A DNA stretch of 64,000 nucleotides. Origin: Thermohalobaculum sp050331335 (GTDB taxonomy: Bacteria > Pseudomonadota > Alphaproteobacteria > Rhodobacterales > Rhodobacteraceae). Made by a program: the position numbers and the translations under genes. Below, in pieces: positions 7,975 through 17,739 of this stretch (within the stretch, counting starts at the first letter, position 1; every line of letters begins with the position of its first letter). The notes beneath the pieces were generated by a model. That model saw only the letters and a program-made list of their open reading frames with translations, ran no database searches and was not told the DNA's origin. The stretch lies in NCBI GenBank assembly GCA_050331335.1, contig JBHJGY010000014.1:1-64000 (forward strand). Direction: 5' to 3'.

Positions 7975-9095
7975 GCGGCGACGCTCCCGGCGAGACTTGG
8001 CAGGCGCTGACCCGTCGCCCGGTCGAAGAGGTGGACCCGGTCTGGCCGGACTGACAAACGCAGCGGCTCTCCCGGGGCCGGAGCGACGAAGCCCCCGGCG
8101 GCGAGGGCGCGGATCGGGCGGCCGTCGGGCAACAGCGCATGGACCAGCGTCTCGTTGCCCAGATATTCGAGCCGGTCGAGAAGGCTTTCGATGACGCCCA
8201 TGGGGTCAGGCCAGAGATCCTCGGGGCGGATGCCGATGGTAGCTGGCACATCGGGCGCCGCGGCAGCGGTCTGCAAGCCGGCGAAAGGGCCGTCGAGCCG
8301 GCCGTTGGAAAGCGACACGTCGAGCAGGTTGATTGTATGCGTGCCCAGGAACGCCGCGACGCGGGCATCGTCGGGACGCTCGTAGAGCGCTCGAGGCGGG
8401 CCCTCCTGGGCGATCCGCCCGTCCATCATGACCGCAACCCGATCGGAAAGCGACATCGCCTCCGCCTGGTCATGGGTGACATAGACGAACGGGCAGCCGG
8501 TGCGCCGGTGGAGCGCTGTCAGCTCGGCCCGCATTTGGACCCGGAGTGTTGCATCGAGATTGGACAGCGGCTCGTCGAGCAGGAAAATCGAGGGGTCGCG
8601 GACGATGGCCCGCCCGAGTGCGGCCCGCTGCTTCTGACCGCCGGAGAGCTGGGACGGCTTGCGATCGAGCAAGCCATCGAGACCCAGGGTCTCCGCCACT
8701 TGGCGAACGGTCTCGGCCTGGCTCTGCGCTTTGCGCCGAACCGAGGGCAGCAGCCGCGCTGCCCCGGGAAACCGCTCGAACCGCGACATCTGTCGCATTC
8801 GGAGAGGGAGGGCGATGTTTTCGGCGACGGTGAGATGGGGATAGAGGGCGTAGGACTGGAAGACCATGGCCACATTGCGCTCAGCCGCGCTGCGATCTGC
8901 GACATCCGTGCCGTCGAGCAGCACCTGCCCGGTGCTCGGCCGGTCGAGCCCCGCCATGATCCTGAGCGTCGTCGACTTGCCGCAGCCCGAGGGGCCCAAT
9001 AGCGAGGTGAAAGAGCCGTCGGGCACCGTGAGCGAGATGCCGTGGAGAACCGCCATGCGCCCGAAGCGGCGGGTGATGTCGCGCAGCTCCATCAT
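7971..9095 (-). CDS. ABC transporter ATP-binding protein, UgpC/MalK-like
   Basis: The 374-residue ATPase has Walker A GPSGCGKST, Q-loop MVFQSYALYPHL, signature LSGGQ, Walker B IFLLDEPLSNLDA and H-loop YVTHD, in that order. The C-terminal ~110 residues form the MalK-type TOBE domain (IGIRPEDL and later SVRPDRVHLF). It has the extended linker between the Q-loop and signature typical of sugar ATPases. It is the first gene of a four-gene operon with two permeases and the binding protein. The start is uncertain: 9095 begins the conserved domain, while 9125 or 9185 would add an unconserved tail. Confidence 0.92.
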   Translation of the reverse strand: MMELRDITRRFGRMAVLHGISLTVPDGSFTSLLGPSGCGKSTTLRIMAGLDRPSTGQVLLDGTDVADRSAAERNVAMVFQSYALYPHLTVAENIALPLRMRQMSRFERFPGAARLLPSVRRKAQSQAETVRQVAETLGLDGLLDRKPSQLSGGQKQRAALGRAIVRDPSIFLLDEPLSNLDATLRVQMRAELTALHRRTGCPFVYVTHDQAEAMSLSDRVAVMMDGRIAQEGPPRALYERPDDARVAAFLGTHTINLLDVSLSNGRLDGPFAGLQTAAAAPDVPATIGIRPEDLWPDPMGVIESLLDRLEYLGNETLVHALLPDGRPIRALAAGGFVAPAPGEPLRLSVRPDRVHLFDRATGQRLPSLAGSVAA

Positions 9096-9275
9096 CGCAG
9101 GGCACCGGTGGCCCGGCTGCGGCATGGGAGCTGGCCGAAGGCGTCGACGTGTCGCTCGCTCTGCACCATGCCGGTCCTCTGCCACCCGATTCTCGCGCTT
9201 GAAGCTAGCCGGTGGCTGTGACGATCTCGCGAAGCCCAGGGCTATCGAAGCAACGGCGGCGGCAGGCGCGCGAAC

Positions 9276-9315
9276 GAAAAAGGCCGGCCGGGACCTTCTC
9301 CCGACCGGCCGTTTT
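9276..9315 (-). terminator. rho-independent terminator of the calcium-repeat protein gene
   Basis: Bases 9282-9293 and 9300-9310 form a GC-rich stem of about 11 pairs (one mismatch). On the minus strand it is followed by a run of five T (complement of 9277-9281). It sits 20 bases beyond the stop of the gene ending at 9336. Confidence 0.8.
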
Positions 9316-9335
9316 GCGACGGGACGTGCCCGGGA

Positions 9336-12300
9336 TCAGGCAAGCACGAAGATGCCGTCGTCGATCTCATTTGCGAGGATTTCCCGGATCTCGGCGCTTT
9401 GCGCGAAGTTCAGGATCATGTCGCCGCGGTCGGCCAGCCCATCGTTGAGCTGACCGGTCCAGAACTCGATCCCGGCGTCGTCCCCGCCACGATCGAGGCC
9501 CTTGGCATAGAGGGTCTGCACGAACTCACGGTTGGTGACATCGTCGCCGAAGATCGCCGAGAACTCCTCTGCGGTCGCGAAAGCATCGGCGATGGCTGCC
9601 AGCGAGAAGCCGTCCTGGAACGCGTCGAACCAGTAGGAAAGCCCGGCGATGTCAGCTTCTCGGTCGTAGGTAAGCTCGAAAATCGCGGTCAGGGTGACAA
9701 GGGCCTCGTCGAAGACGCGCTGGAGCGTTCCGTCATCGAAGACGAGCGTGTCGATATCGAACAAGCGGGTGGCCTCGCCAGTGCCGTCTGCAGGAGCGAT
9801 CTCGAAGCCGCCCTCGATCGCAGACAGGGCGAAATCGGCGATCTCGCCCGCAATGCTCACCACGTCCTCGCCGGCCTCGCCGAAGACCTCGCGGATGGTG
9901 TCGAAAGCCTCGACCAAGAAGCTGTCATCGGCGGCGGTGCCGAGCAGTTCCTCGATCACCGGCAGAACGCCCTCGATCACGATGGTGAAGGTCGCAACAT
10001 CGGTACCGCCGCTGCCATCGGAGACTTGGACGTCGAAGGTCTCCGTCATAAACTCGCCCTCGGAAAGCTCCTGTGCGGCCGTGCCCGGCGTGAAGCTGAA
10101 CACTTGCTCGCTGAGCTGCTCGACGGTGCCGTTCAAGGCGGCCGCGTTAAAGTCGACGACCTCGACCTGCTCGCCGTCGGCATCGAGCGGGAAGATGCCG
10201 AAAAAGGCGACCCCGTCGGCCCTGACGAACTCTTGGCGATCCAGCACGATCGGGCTGTCATTGCTCCCGACAACGGTGACTCGAACCTCGAAGGTCCGCT
10301 CCGTCCCCAATTCGTCAACGGTGGTGTAGCTGAAGCTGTCGACCGCCGTCTCGCCTGCTCTCAGCGACTGGAAATCAGCGCTCGGGGTGTAAATGAGCGA
10401 CCTTGTCTCGTCTGAGATGAACACCGTGCTCGAGGTCCCGGCCGTGTCGACGCTGACGATCGCAACCCCGACACCCGGCACACCCCCGTCGTTTTGCAGC
10501 ACGTCGAGGTTAACGAGCGTTGCGTCTTCATTGACGGTGAAGGTGTCGTTTCCATTCCCAATCGGCTCGATGAAAAAATCTATCGGGTCTTCAACTTCTT
10601 CCGGTAAGATTTCGCCTTGGATCTCCAGATTGTACTGAATGGTGACCGTTGCCGTCGTTGGGGCAACACCCGGCCCACCCTGGTTGATCGTGTAGGTGAA
10701 CTGGTCAGTAACCGTGCCGTTGGGGGAGATGGCGTTTTCGGGGATGTTCATGGTCGCCGGGTGGTAGACGACCTGCGTGTCGTTGATGATCTCGACATCG
10801 CCCAGGCTAGACTGGTCGTTGACATCGATGATCTGAACATCCGGACCCCAGCGGCTGCCGATGAACCCGGGGCTCGCCGCGTCGTCGGCCGAAATCATGA
10901 CATCGTCGAATTCGAATATCTCGGTCTGGAGCACTTGGTCGACCTCGGCCGGCACATCGTTCGCTGTGACGTCGAGCACAACCGGGTCGGCTGCATCCGG
11001 ATCCCCGCCATCATCGGGTATCTCGACCGCGATCGTCCCAATGTTAAAGGTGTCCGGAAGCGCCGTGCCCTCGCCGACCACCAGGTACTCCGCCAGGCTG
11101 CCATCGCCGAACGGGCCAGTGACCACTGCGTACTGATTTATGGAGCCATCGAAGACCGCCACATCCATATCGCCCGGATCGTTAAAGACCGGGACAAGAA
11201 CGCCATTGCCGTTATCGCGGAAGAACGTGTCCCCGCCGTCATAGACGTCGTTGCCTGGACCGCCGATCAGATAGTCGTTGTTGTCCCCGCCGCGGAGGAT
11301 GTCCTGATCGTTGCCGCCGATCAATGTGTCAACGCCGCCATTGCCGAACATCACGTCGATCCCGTCGCCGCCGGCGATCCAGTCGTTGCCGAAGGAGCCG
11401 AAGAGCAGGTCCGTCCCGGCGCCGCCGTTGATCACGTCATCGGTGATGCCGGAGAGTTGGAAGATGGTGTCCACGAAGCCTTGGTCGTAATTCGCGAACG
11501 ATTCCTCGTTGAGGCGGTTGACCAGGAACTCGAGCGGCGCCGCGAGGGGGCCGAGGATGGTCGCAAGGATCGGACCGAAGACGAATTCCTCGCCGCCGAC
11601 GGTGTTGACCTCCGATGGCGGGACCTGGTCGTTGCCCACTGCGACCAGCAGCGGGAAGGCAAGGTCGAACAGGAACGCCTCGGCGGCTTCGATCAGCTCG
11701 GTCGGGGCATCGGGCGTGACGCCATTCGACAAATCGCTGAGGATCTGCGAGAGGCTGCCGAGCAGGGTGCTGACATCCTCGTCCAGGATCGTTTCGAGTT
11801 CCTCGAGGACCTGCAACAGCGCCGCCTCGAATTCCTGATCGAGCTCGATCGTTGCGTCGCCGAACAGATTGGCCAGCGGCACGCCATTGCCCCGTTGTGT
11901 GCCCTGATACCAGACGTCGAGATCGCCGAAGGTCTCCGCAGCGTCTTGACCGAAGAGCTGCTCGAAGACCGGGTCCATTCCCTTCTGCAGGTCGGCGATA
12001 AAGTCGAGGGCACCGGCAGCCACATCGGGATCGGCGCTGTCGCCCAGCGTGATCTCTGCATCATTCGCGGCGAGTGCGAGGAAGACCGGCGAGGCGATGC
12101 TGAGCAGGCCATCCACCGGGTTGGGCTCGGCAAAACCCACGCCGACGAGCAAGTCGCGCGTCTGCGTTGCGGGGTCGGTGACGGTGAACTGGAAATCGCC
12201 GGTGTCGCCGTCCGTGTCGGCCGCCGGAGCCGCATCGAGGGCATCGCCCGCATCTGCTTGCAAGGCGACCGCATTGGACGGGAGGGGCAATTGCAACGGG

Positions 12301-14099
12301 TTTGCGAGCAGGATGCTGACGAGGTCGATCAGGCGGGTGCCGAAGCCGACATCGCCGGTGATCACATCGTTGCCCGCGTCGCCATTCGCCTCATCATTCC
12401 CGAAGCCGCCCAGGATGATGTCGTCTTGGGTGCCGCCATTGATCACATCGTCGCCGCCATTCCCGGCGATGATGTCCTGGCCGGCGCCCCCATTGATCGT
12501 GTCATCGCCGCTGATCAGAAGGCCCGCGGCAAGATCTGCTGAGATGAGGTCAGCACCGCCGAGGCCATCGATCACGTTGTCGAGGCCGCCGCCAAGGATG
12601 ATGTCCTGGCCATCGGTCCCGGTCAGAGGTGCGCCGGTCTTTGGATCGAAGATGACCGTGAAGTCATCGAGGCTGTCGGTCTCCGCGGGCTCGGTGAACA
12701 GGTCGGCGGTGCCGACGGCGAGAACGTTGGGCTCGCCATCCGGGACCGGGAGGCCGCTCGCGTTGAAGGAAAGCGGGGTCAGGCTGCGGATGCCGATCGC
12801 ACCGCCGCCGAACAGGAAGTCGTCCTCATCGTTGACGATCTCCCAGTCGGTGCCGTTGGTGCTGGAGAGCAGAAGCGCGCGCTGCCCGTTGACGTCGCCG
12901 ACATAGAGAACGTCGTCGACCACTTCCATTTGCCAAGTGTAGCTGATCGTTTGGACGCCGCGGGGCAGATCCTCGCCGTTGGCCCCGGTGGTGAGGTCGC
13001 GCAGCTCGTCGCGCAGCAGCTCGTTGCCCTGCCCGTCGGTTTCGAACCCGTCGAGTGTAATGATCTCCCAGCTGTTCGGGTCGCTCGGCGTTGCCGACCG
13101 GTAGACCGCGGTCCCGTTGACGGGCTGGGTCACGACATCGGCCGAGCCGACATAGACGTGGCCCTGAAACTCGATGATCTGGATCAACCCGTCTTCGAAC
13201 TCCGCGCCCACGCCCACGGGAGTTACGTCCTCGATCACCGGCAGACCGCCGTCCTCGGGCAGCGTCAGCTTGAAGAGACCGTAGGGCGCCCAGGTGCCGA
13301 TGAAGGTCTCGCCCGCCGAGGTGGTGAAGGTCTCCGCATGGGTCGGCGCCGGGAGAGTGCCGAGCTGGGTCCAGGTGCCGTCATTGTCATAGGCCCAGAC
13401 CTCGGCGCCATTAATGTTCTCGGTCCCGACGATGAGCACCTCGCCGACCACGTCCATCGATCGGATCGAGAGGTTCTCGGGGTCGTCGAGCGGGCCGCCG
13501 TTGAGCTGGGTCCAGGTTTCCCCGTCGCTCGAGACGATGATCTTGGCAGGATTGTTGCTGCCGGCGGCAACGTCGTAGATTAGCCGGCTTGAAGTCGCGG
13601 CGTAGATCTGGCCTTCGTATACCTGCATCTCGCGGAAGCCGATATCGCCTTCGTCGAGGAAGGGCAAATCGGGACCGGCGACTTGGGTCCACTCTTGGGT
13701 CTCGAAATCGTAGCGCCAGAGCTCGCCGCCCTCACTGTCGATCAGGGTCGGAACGTCGATGCCCAACGCGTCAAACAGTGCATCAGTGTCAGAGAAATCG
13801 TTCGGCAGGAACCCCGCGAAAATGAACTCGTTCAAAAGCAGCAAAATTTGAAGCGCGGCGATGTAATCAGTTTGGGAATTTAATGTGCCGACGTAAAGCT
13901 CTTCAACCCCATTACCATCGCCATCGAAAGATATCATGGACCAGGAGTATTTATTTGTGGCGCCATCGATCCCTGGCTCCAACGTAAGCTCCGTCAAGCC
14001 GGGCAAATTGCCGATCCGAGGATCGTAGATGAAAACCTGAGTTCCTAGCTCATCGATATCGGAGCTAAAGATCGGGTTCAGAGCAGTTAGTTGATCCAT
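9336..14099 (-). CDS. giant RTX-type calcium-binding secreted protein with DUF4214 end
   Basis: The protein has 1587 residues. The N-terminal ~480 residues look like a beta-propeller of EELYVGTLN / QIYAATSS / LIVGTENINGAEVWAY units. Two blocks of glycine-aspartate RTX nonapeptides follow, at about residues 493-583 and 890-957, separated by a ~300-residue acidic helical region. Cadherin-like/VCBS-type domains (VTANDVP, LDVLQNDGG, VDSFSYTTVDELG) span about 1040-1380. A DUF4214-like module with the GLSYWFDAFQDG and GIEFWTGQLNDG patterns ends the chain. RTX proteins without a signal peptide usually leave by type I secretion; the secretion genes are not in this window. The start at 14099 follows AGGGGAAAAGTG. 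The substrate or adhesive target is unknown. Confidence 0.88.
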   Translation of the reverse strand: MDQLTALNPIFSSDIDELGTQVFIYDPRIGNLPGLTELTLEPGIDGATNKYSWSMISFDGDGNGVEELYVGTLNSQTDYIAALQILLLLNEFIFAGFLPNDFSDTDALFDALGIDVPTLIDSEGGELWRYDFETQEWTQVAGPDLPFLDEGDIGFREMQVYEGQIYAATSSRLIYDVAAGSNNPAKIIVSSDGETWTQLNGGPLDDPENLSIRSMDVVGEVLIVGTENINGAEVWAYDNDGTWTQLGTLPAPTHAETFTTSAGETFIGTWAPYGLFKLTLPEDGGLPVIEDVTPVGVGAEFEDGLIQIIEFQGHVYVGSADVVTQPVNGTAVYRSATPSDPNSWEIITLDGFETDGQGNELLRDELRDLTTGANGEDLPRGVQTISYTWQMEVVDDVLYVGDVNGQRALLLSSTNGTDWEIVNDEDDFLFGGGAIGIRSLTPLSFNASGLPVPDGEPNVLAVGTADLFTEPAETDSLDDFTVIFDPKTGAPLTGTDGQDIILGGGLDNVIDGLGGADLISADLAAGLLISGDDTINGGAGQDIIAGNGGDDVINGGTQDDIILGGFGNDEANGDAGNDVITGDVGFGTRLIDLVSILLANPLQLPLPSNAVALQADAGDALDAAPAADTDGDTGDFQFTVTDPATQTRDLLVGVGFAEPNPVDGLLSIASPVFLALAANDAEITLGDSADPDVAAGALDFIADLQKGMDPVFEQLFGQDAAETFGDLDVWYQGTQRGNGVPLANLFGDATIELDQEFEAALLQVLEELETILDEDVSTLLGSLSQILSDLSNGVTPDAPTELIEAAEAFLFDLAFPLLVAVGNDQVPPSEVNTVGGEEFVFGPILATILGPLAAPLEFLVNRLNEESFANYDQGFVDTIFQLSGITDDVINGGAGTDLLFGSFGNDWIAGGDGIDVMFGNGGVDTLIGGNDQDILRGGDNNDYLIGGPGNDVYDGGDTFFRDNGNGVLVPVFNDPGDMDVAVFDGSINQYAVVTGPFGDGSLAEYLVVGEGTALPDTFNIGTIAVEIPDDGGDPDAADPVVLDVTANDVPAEVDQVLQTEIFEFDDVMISADDAASPGFIGSRWGPDVQIIDVNDQSSLGDVEIINDTQVVYHPATMNIPENAISPNGTVTDQFTYTINQGGPGVAPTTATVTIQYNLEIQGEILPEEVEDPIDFFIEPIGNGNDTFTVNEDATLVNLDVLQNDGGVPGVGVAIVSVDTAGTSSTVFISDETRSLIYTPSADFQSLRAGETAVDSFSYTTVDELGTERTFEVRVTVVGSNDSPIVLDRQEFVRADGVAFFGIFPLDADGEQVEVVDFNAAALNGTVEQLSEQVFSFTPGTAAQELSEGEFMTETFDVQVSDGSGGTDVATFTIVIEGVLPVIEELLGTAADDSFLVEAFDTIREVFGEAGEDVVSIAGEIADFALSAIEGGFEIAPADGTGEATRLFDIDTLVFDDGTLQRVFDEALVTLTAIFELTYDREADIAGLSYWFDAFQDGFSLAAIADAFATAEEFSAIFGDDVTNREFVQTLYAKGLDRGGDDAGIEFWTGQLNDGLADRGDMILNFAQSAEIREILANEIDDGIFVLA

Positions 14100-14638
14100 C
14101 ACTTTTCCCCTCGTCTTGCCATTCAGGCAAAGTTCCGATCTCGCACTCGTCCGCGTTCTCTGCCGCAAATCTCAGCACAAGACGTGTTCCCGCGGGCGAC
14201 ACTAAACAGATTTTCGACTTTTCAGCAACGAAATACGGGCTTTGCTGAACCCTGCTCATCTTGTGGTGGCAGTTCTGCGCGGGCGCCGAGCACCATTGTC
14301 CAACCCCTAACAGGCGGCAATCGCGAACAGGCGGCAATCGCGGCCGGCTGGATGATCGTCGTAGAGCCGGCAGTATCGGCGGTTTGCGGCCGATTGCCAG
14401 CGGCAGTGTCGCCTGCACTCGGTCGGTGTGAGGGTTGTGGGTTAACTCACCTGGCAAGCCGACCCGGACGCCATCATCGCCGCACGAAGCCGTGGGTTCC
14501 AAGTTTTGGAGCCACACCACGAGAGGCGTGGCTTGAAAGTCAACCAACCGCAGATTTGGCGCAACCGAAAGCGGAAACTTGGGCAATTGCGGCTTTCGCG
14601 GCACAGCCAAGGAAGCGGCCAAAGAACCGGTGGCGGGA
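14100..14638. other. 539-bp region without a convincing gene
   Basis: This stretch separates the start of the calcium-repeat gene from the end of the SGNH hydrolase gene. The first ~120 bases are less GC-rich and probably hold the promoter of the calcium-repeat gene. A perfect-but-one tandem pair of 17 bases lies at 14310-14343. Open frames here run on both strands but have no RBS or recognisable protein. Confidence 0.6.
14310..14343. repeat. 17-bp tandem direct repeat (two copies)
   Basis: ACAGGCGGCAATCGCGA is followed at once by a copy differing only in its last base. It may be a slippage duplication or a paired binding site; no function is apparent. Confidence 0.7.
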
Positions 14639-15376
14639 TCAGCCGCAGGTCTCTGCGCCGAGGGCGCGGCCCAACGATGCCGCAAAGGCCGGTACGGCAA
14701 TGGCCCGCATCGCCTCATCCGTGGGGTGTAGGCCATCGGGGAGCCAAGTGCGACGGATGCCCGGCGGCAGCGCGTCCCAAGCCGAAATGGTATCGATCAG
14801 ACCCAGCCCGCGCGCCCGAGCAAGCGCTCGGTAAAGATCGATATATGCTCCATGTCCAGGCCGGACCCAGCCCCGTGGCCCGGCCGCCGGGCTCATGGTT
14901 GCCAGAAATACGCTGACACCGGCTGCCTGTGCCGCATCGATCATCAGCAGGTGATCGGCCTTGCTGCGCGTTAGCGCCCGCCCCCGATGAAGGGCGGCAT
15001 CGTTGATCGTGAATTCGATGACCAGGATGTCGGGTTGCGCCCCGCCAGCGGCACTCAGGGCTTCGCGCAGCCGACGGGTACCCCAATCGCTCGCCGCGCC
15101 AGGGCGCGCGATGCGGCGGACGGAAACCTCGCGCTGCACGCAGGCGCTCAGGCGCGCCGCCAACCGGCTCGGCCAGTCGCCTCTGCGGGTCAGCGAGGTC
15201 CCGAGTAGGAGGATTGAGACGGGGCCCTCCTCCGTGATCGGTTCGGCAGCAGGTGCCAGATCGCCGGCCGGCAGGCGCGCCGGACCGATACCACCCTGGC
15301 GCCAGATGGCCCAAGCCCCGCTGACGAGGATGATCCCGACCCCGACGATCACCGTGATCCCTACCCATCGCCGCAT
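14639..15376 (-). CDS. SGNH/GDSL-family hydrolase (membrane-anchored)
   Basis: The 245-residue protein has an N-terminal signal anchor (WVGITVIVGVGIILVSGAWAI) that places the enzyme outside the membrane. SGNH blocks are visible: GTSLT (block I, nucleophile Ser), EFTINDAAL (block III, Asn) and LPDGLHPT (block V, catalytic Asp and His). The family cleaves esters of sugars, lipids or peptidoglycan; the substrate is not predictable here. The start at 15376 has AGGGA eight bases upstream, and the longer upstream reading is low-complexity Arg-rich. It lies on the same strand as the chemoreceptor gene, about 300 bases downstream of it. Confidence 0.8.
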   Translation of the reverse strand: MRRWVGITVIVGVGIILVSGAWAIWRQGGIGPARLPAGDLAPAAEPITEEGPVSILLLGTSLTRRGDWPSRLAARLSACVQREVSVRRIARPGAASDWGTRRLREALSAAGGAQPDILVIEFTINDAALHRGRALTRSKADHLLMIDAAQAAGVSVFLATMSPAAGPRGWVRPGHGAYIDLYRALARARGLGLIDTISAWDALPPGIRRTWLPDGLHPTDEAMRAIAVPAFAASLGRALGAETCG

Positions 15377-15678
15377 CTGCGGATCCCTGCCATCTTGTCC
15401 CTCGCCCAACCGCCGCGACGGGTGACCAACGCGCCGGTTTCTCGGTGGCTGGCGGCTCAGCCCAAGCCAGCCGCCCCTTAGACCTCCCGCCTGCCACCTG
15501 CTCGGAGCGCTGCTGAGACGTTCGCGAGCGGCAACTGCGATTTCAAGAGGGCCAAAAGCACCAGCGCAGCGGCGGCCACGGCTTTGTCCGGACTGGCGAT
15601 GCCGAAACTTGGTCAGGGCCGCCACGGCGACATCAAGCGGGGAGTGCCCGATTGTCGCGCGCCGGGGCCCTTGCGGCT

Positions 15679-17739
15679 TCAGCTGTTTCCCGAATGCGAA
15701 ACCGGCGACGCTGCGACACCCGCAGCCCCAACCGCCTGATTAGGGGTGACCCCGGGCTCTGCGCGCTCATCGGTCTCGGACTCCGGGCCCGTCAGCCCGT
15801 GATCCATTGTTGAAGTGACGGTCCGAACCGCGTCGATTGAAAGCTCAGCTGTGTTGGCATCTCCGACTTCAATTACCTCGCCAGATCCTTCAGGTAACGA
15901 CTGCGAGGTTTCGTCCCAAGCCGGGGGCTCCTCAAGCCTCTCGGACTCGTCCTCGCGCGCGAGATCGTCGTCCCAAGCCGGCAGGTCGTCGGCGCTTTCG
16001 GCACCGTCGTCCCAAGCCGGGAGGTCGTCGGCGCTTTCGGCATCGTCGTCCCAAGCCGGCAGGTCGTCGGCGCTTTCGACCGATCCGCCATCGTCCTGCG
16101 ACGGTCCTTCAGGCAGCGAAAATTGTGCAACCGAGCCAAAAAGCTGCGATGCTTGATCGGTTAGGCGGGCGGAGGCCTCGATGGCCTCTCCGGCGGCAAC
16201 CTCGCTCCAGCGGATCGAGTGCAAGAAATTGCCGAGCGTTGTGTCGACCTGCCCGGCACTGGTGCGTTGCGCTTCGACCTCGCTTAAGAGCGTTCGCATC
16301 AAGGCAACCGATTTCTCGAGTTTAGGCAAAAGAGCGCGGAGACGTTGATCAGCCCTATCCGTGGCCGCCACGGTTCGGTCCGACAGCGTTCCGATCCGAT
16401 CCCCAGAGACTTTTGCCTCCTCGGCGAGGCGCCGCACTTCTTGGGCCACAACCGCGAAACCACGGCCATGCCGCCCCGCATTGGCAGCCTCGATCGAGGC
16501 ATTGATTGCGAGGAGGTCGGTGCGCCGCGCGATCTCGCGGATTACGCGGCTCTTCTCGACAATGGCTCGGATCGCCTCTAAGGCTTCCGAGACGGCGGCG
16601 ATGCTCTGGCGGGCCTCTTCGGCGATCTCACCGGACAGGGCCGCGGAGCTTTCGGCCGAACTGCTGCAGCGGGCGAAACCCCGCCCGACTTCCTGAACCA
16701 ACTTGGCTGCGCTATCCGCACCGGCGGTTTGCACCTTGGCTTGCTCGGCAATCGCCTCGGCGCTGGCATTGAGCTCGAACGCCGTCGCCTCGACGCTCTC
16801 TGCATGCGCGCGCACCTTGGCAACCAAGTCGACAAGGCCGTCGAAATGCGCGTTGAGCTGGTCGGCGAACGGGTCCTCCTGTGCCCGATGCGGGAGCCGC
16901 AGGGTCAAATCCCCGGCGGCGGCCGCATCCAGCATCTCGGTCAGGGTTGCGACATGGATCACGAGGTCGCTCACGCTGTTTAGCCCGTACGACACAGTGC
17001 AACTGCCGGCTTGGATCGGTACGGCAGCGATTTCACCGCCCGTCATCGCCGCGTTGGCCATATGCCTCAGCGCCTCAAGCGGTGCCAGCGCGAAACGATA
17101 GAGCCCCCAATAGACCGCAAGACCCGCTGCGATCGCGAGTCCGGTCAGAGACACCGCCACACCGACCAAGAGGAGCTTGACTTGGCGCGCCACAGCGTCG
17201 ACCGCCGCCTTGCGCCCGTTCAGATCAGCCTCCAGCGCCGCGAGTCGGCTCGAGAGCGGCCTCTCGTCGAGCTTTTCATCGCCGGTGGCCCCGATCGGCG
17301 CGGCCAGGGCTGCGCTCAACTTTCGCGCTGCGGCCTCGAGCGACGGCCAGATCTCTGCGAAGCGACCAAGCGGGTCGCCAGAGGAGTCCACTGCGCGGCC
17401 CGCCTCTGCCATCCGCCGACCGTCGGCCAAGATCTCGTCGAGCGTCGCCGACTTTGCCAATACCGCGACCGTCCCGGGTTTGGCCCGCTGGCTTGGGGGC
17501 AGACTGGCCAACAACTCGGCCGTAATCGCCCAGCTCCGCAGCGCTTCGACCACGCGCTCGCGGCTCAAGAGGGCGTCGGCCGTGGCTTGGCGGGATTGGT
17601 CTATGCGGTCAACTGACCAAATCGCTGCCAACACGGCCAGGATCATTAACGCGGCAGACCCGCAAGCGAGGATCGGCAACCAACCTAGGCCAAGACGTCG
17701 AGTTGCCTGCGCAAGCGCCGATCCCGTGCGCCGAATCAT
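15679..17739 (-). CDS. methyl-accepting chemotaxis protein at the end of the gas-vesicle block
   Basis: The 686-residue chemoreceptor has TM1 at ~15-40, a helical extracytoplasmic region of ~145 residues, TM2 at ~187-212, a HAMP segment, then the signalling domain. The conserved hairpin tip (IREIARRTDLLAINASIEAA and GRGFAVVAQEVRRLAEEA) is at about 397-440, where CheA/CheW normally bind. The C-terminal ~135 residues are an acidic, low-complexity tail with three 13-residue repeats (ESADDLPAWDD core). No CheR-tethering pentapeptide is seen at the end. The start overlaps the stop of the upstream gene (ATGA), tying it to gvpA and the HhH protein rather than to chemotaxis genes. Confidence 0.9.
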   Translation of the reverse strand: MIRRTGSALAQATRRLGLGWLPILACGSAALMILAVLAAIWSVDRIDQSRQATADALLSRERVVEALRSWAITAELLASLPPSQRAKPGTVAVLAKSATLDEILADGRRMAEAGRAVDSSGDPLGRFAEIWPSLEAAARKLSAALAAPIGATGDEKLDERPLSSRLAALEADLNGRKAAVDAVARQVKLLLVGVAVSLTGLAIAAGLAVYWGLYRFALAPLEALRHMANAAMTGGEIAAVPIQAGSCTVSYGLNSVSDLVIHVATLTEMLDAAAAGDLTLRLPHRAQEDPFADQLNAHFDGLVDLVAKVRAHAESVEATAFELNASAEAIAEQAKVQTAGADSAAKLVQEVGRGFARCSSSAESSAALSGEIAEEARQSIAAVSEALEAIRAIVEKSRVIREIARRTDLLAINASIEAANAGRHGRGFAVVAQEVRRLAEEAKVSGDRIGTLSDRTVAATDRADQRLRALLPKLEKSVALMRTLLSEVEAQRTSAGQVDTTLGNFLHSIRWSEVAAGEAIEASARLTDQASQLFGSVAQFSLPEGPSQDDGGSVESADDLPAWDDDAESADDLPAWDDGAESADDLPAWDDDLAREDESERLEEPPAWDETSQSLPEGSGEVIEVGDANTAELSIDAVRTVTSTMDHGLTGPESETDERAEPGVTPNQAVGAAGVAASPVSHSGNS
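15967..16083 (-). repeat. three 39-bp tandem repeats inside the chemoreceptor gene
   Basis: Three nearly identical 39-base units encode three copies of a 13-residue ESADDLPAWDD-type segment in the C-terminal tail. Only a few bases differ, so the expansion looks recent. A fourth, more degenerate PAWD unit follows. Confidence 0.9.

Noticed and set aside
10617..12542. A 640-codon plus-strand open frame opposite the calcium-repeat gene
   Set aside because: Its sequence is the antisense of RTX and acidic repeats (V/D/A-rich), with no RBS or family match.
14065..14736. A 223-codon minus-strand open frame upstream of the calcium-repeat gene
   Set aside because: It overlaps both neighbouring genes, has low-complexity Arg/Pro content and no RBS.
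15967..16083. CRISPR-like repeats
   Set aside because: The three 39-base units are adjacent with no spacers and are in frame within a protein gene.
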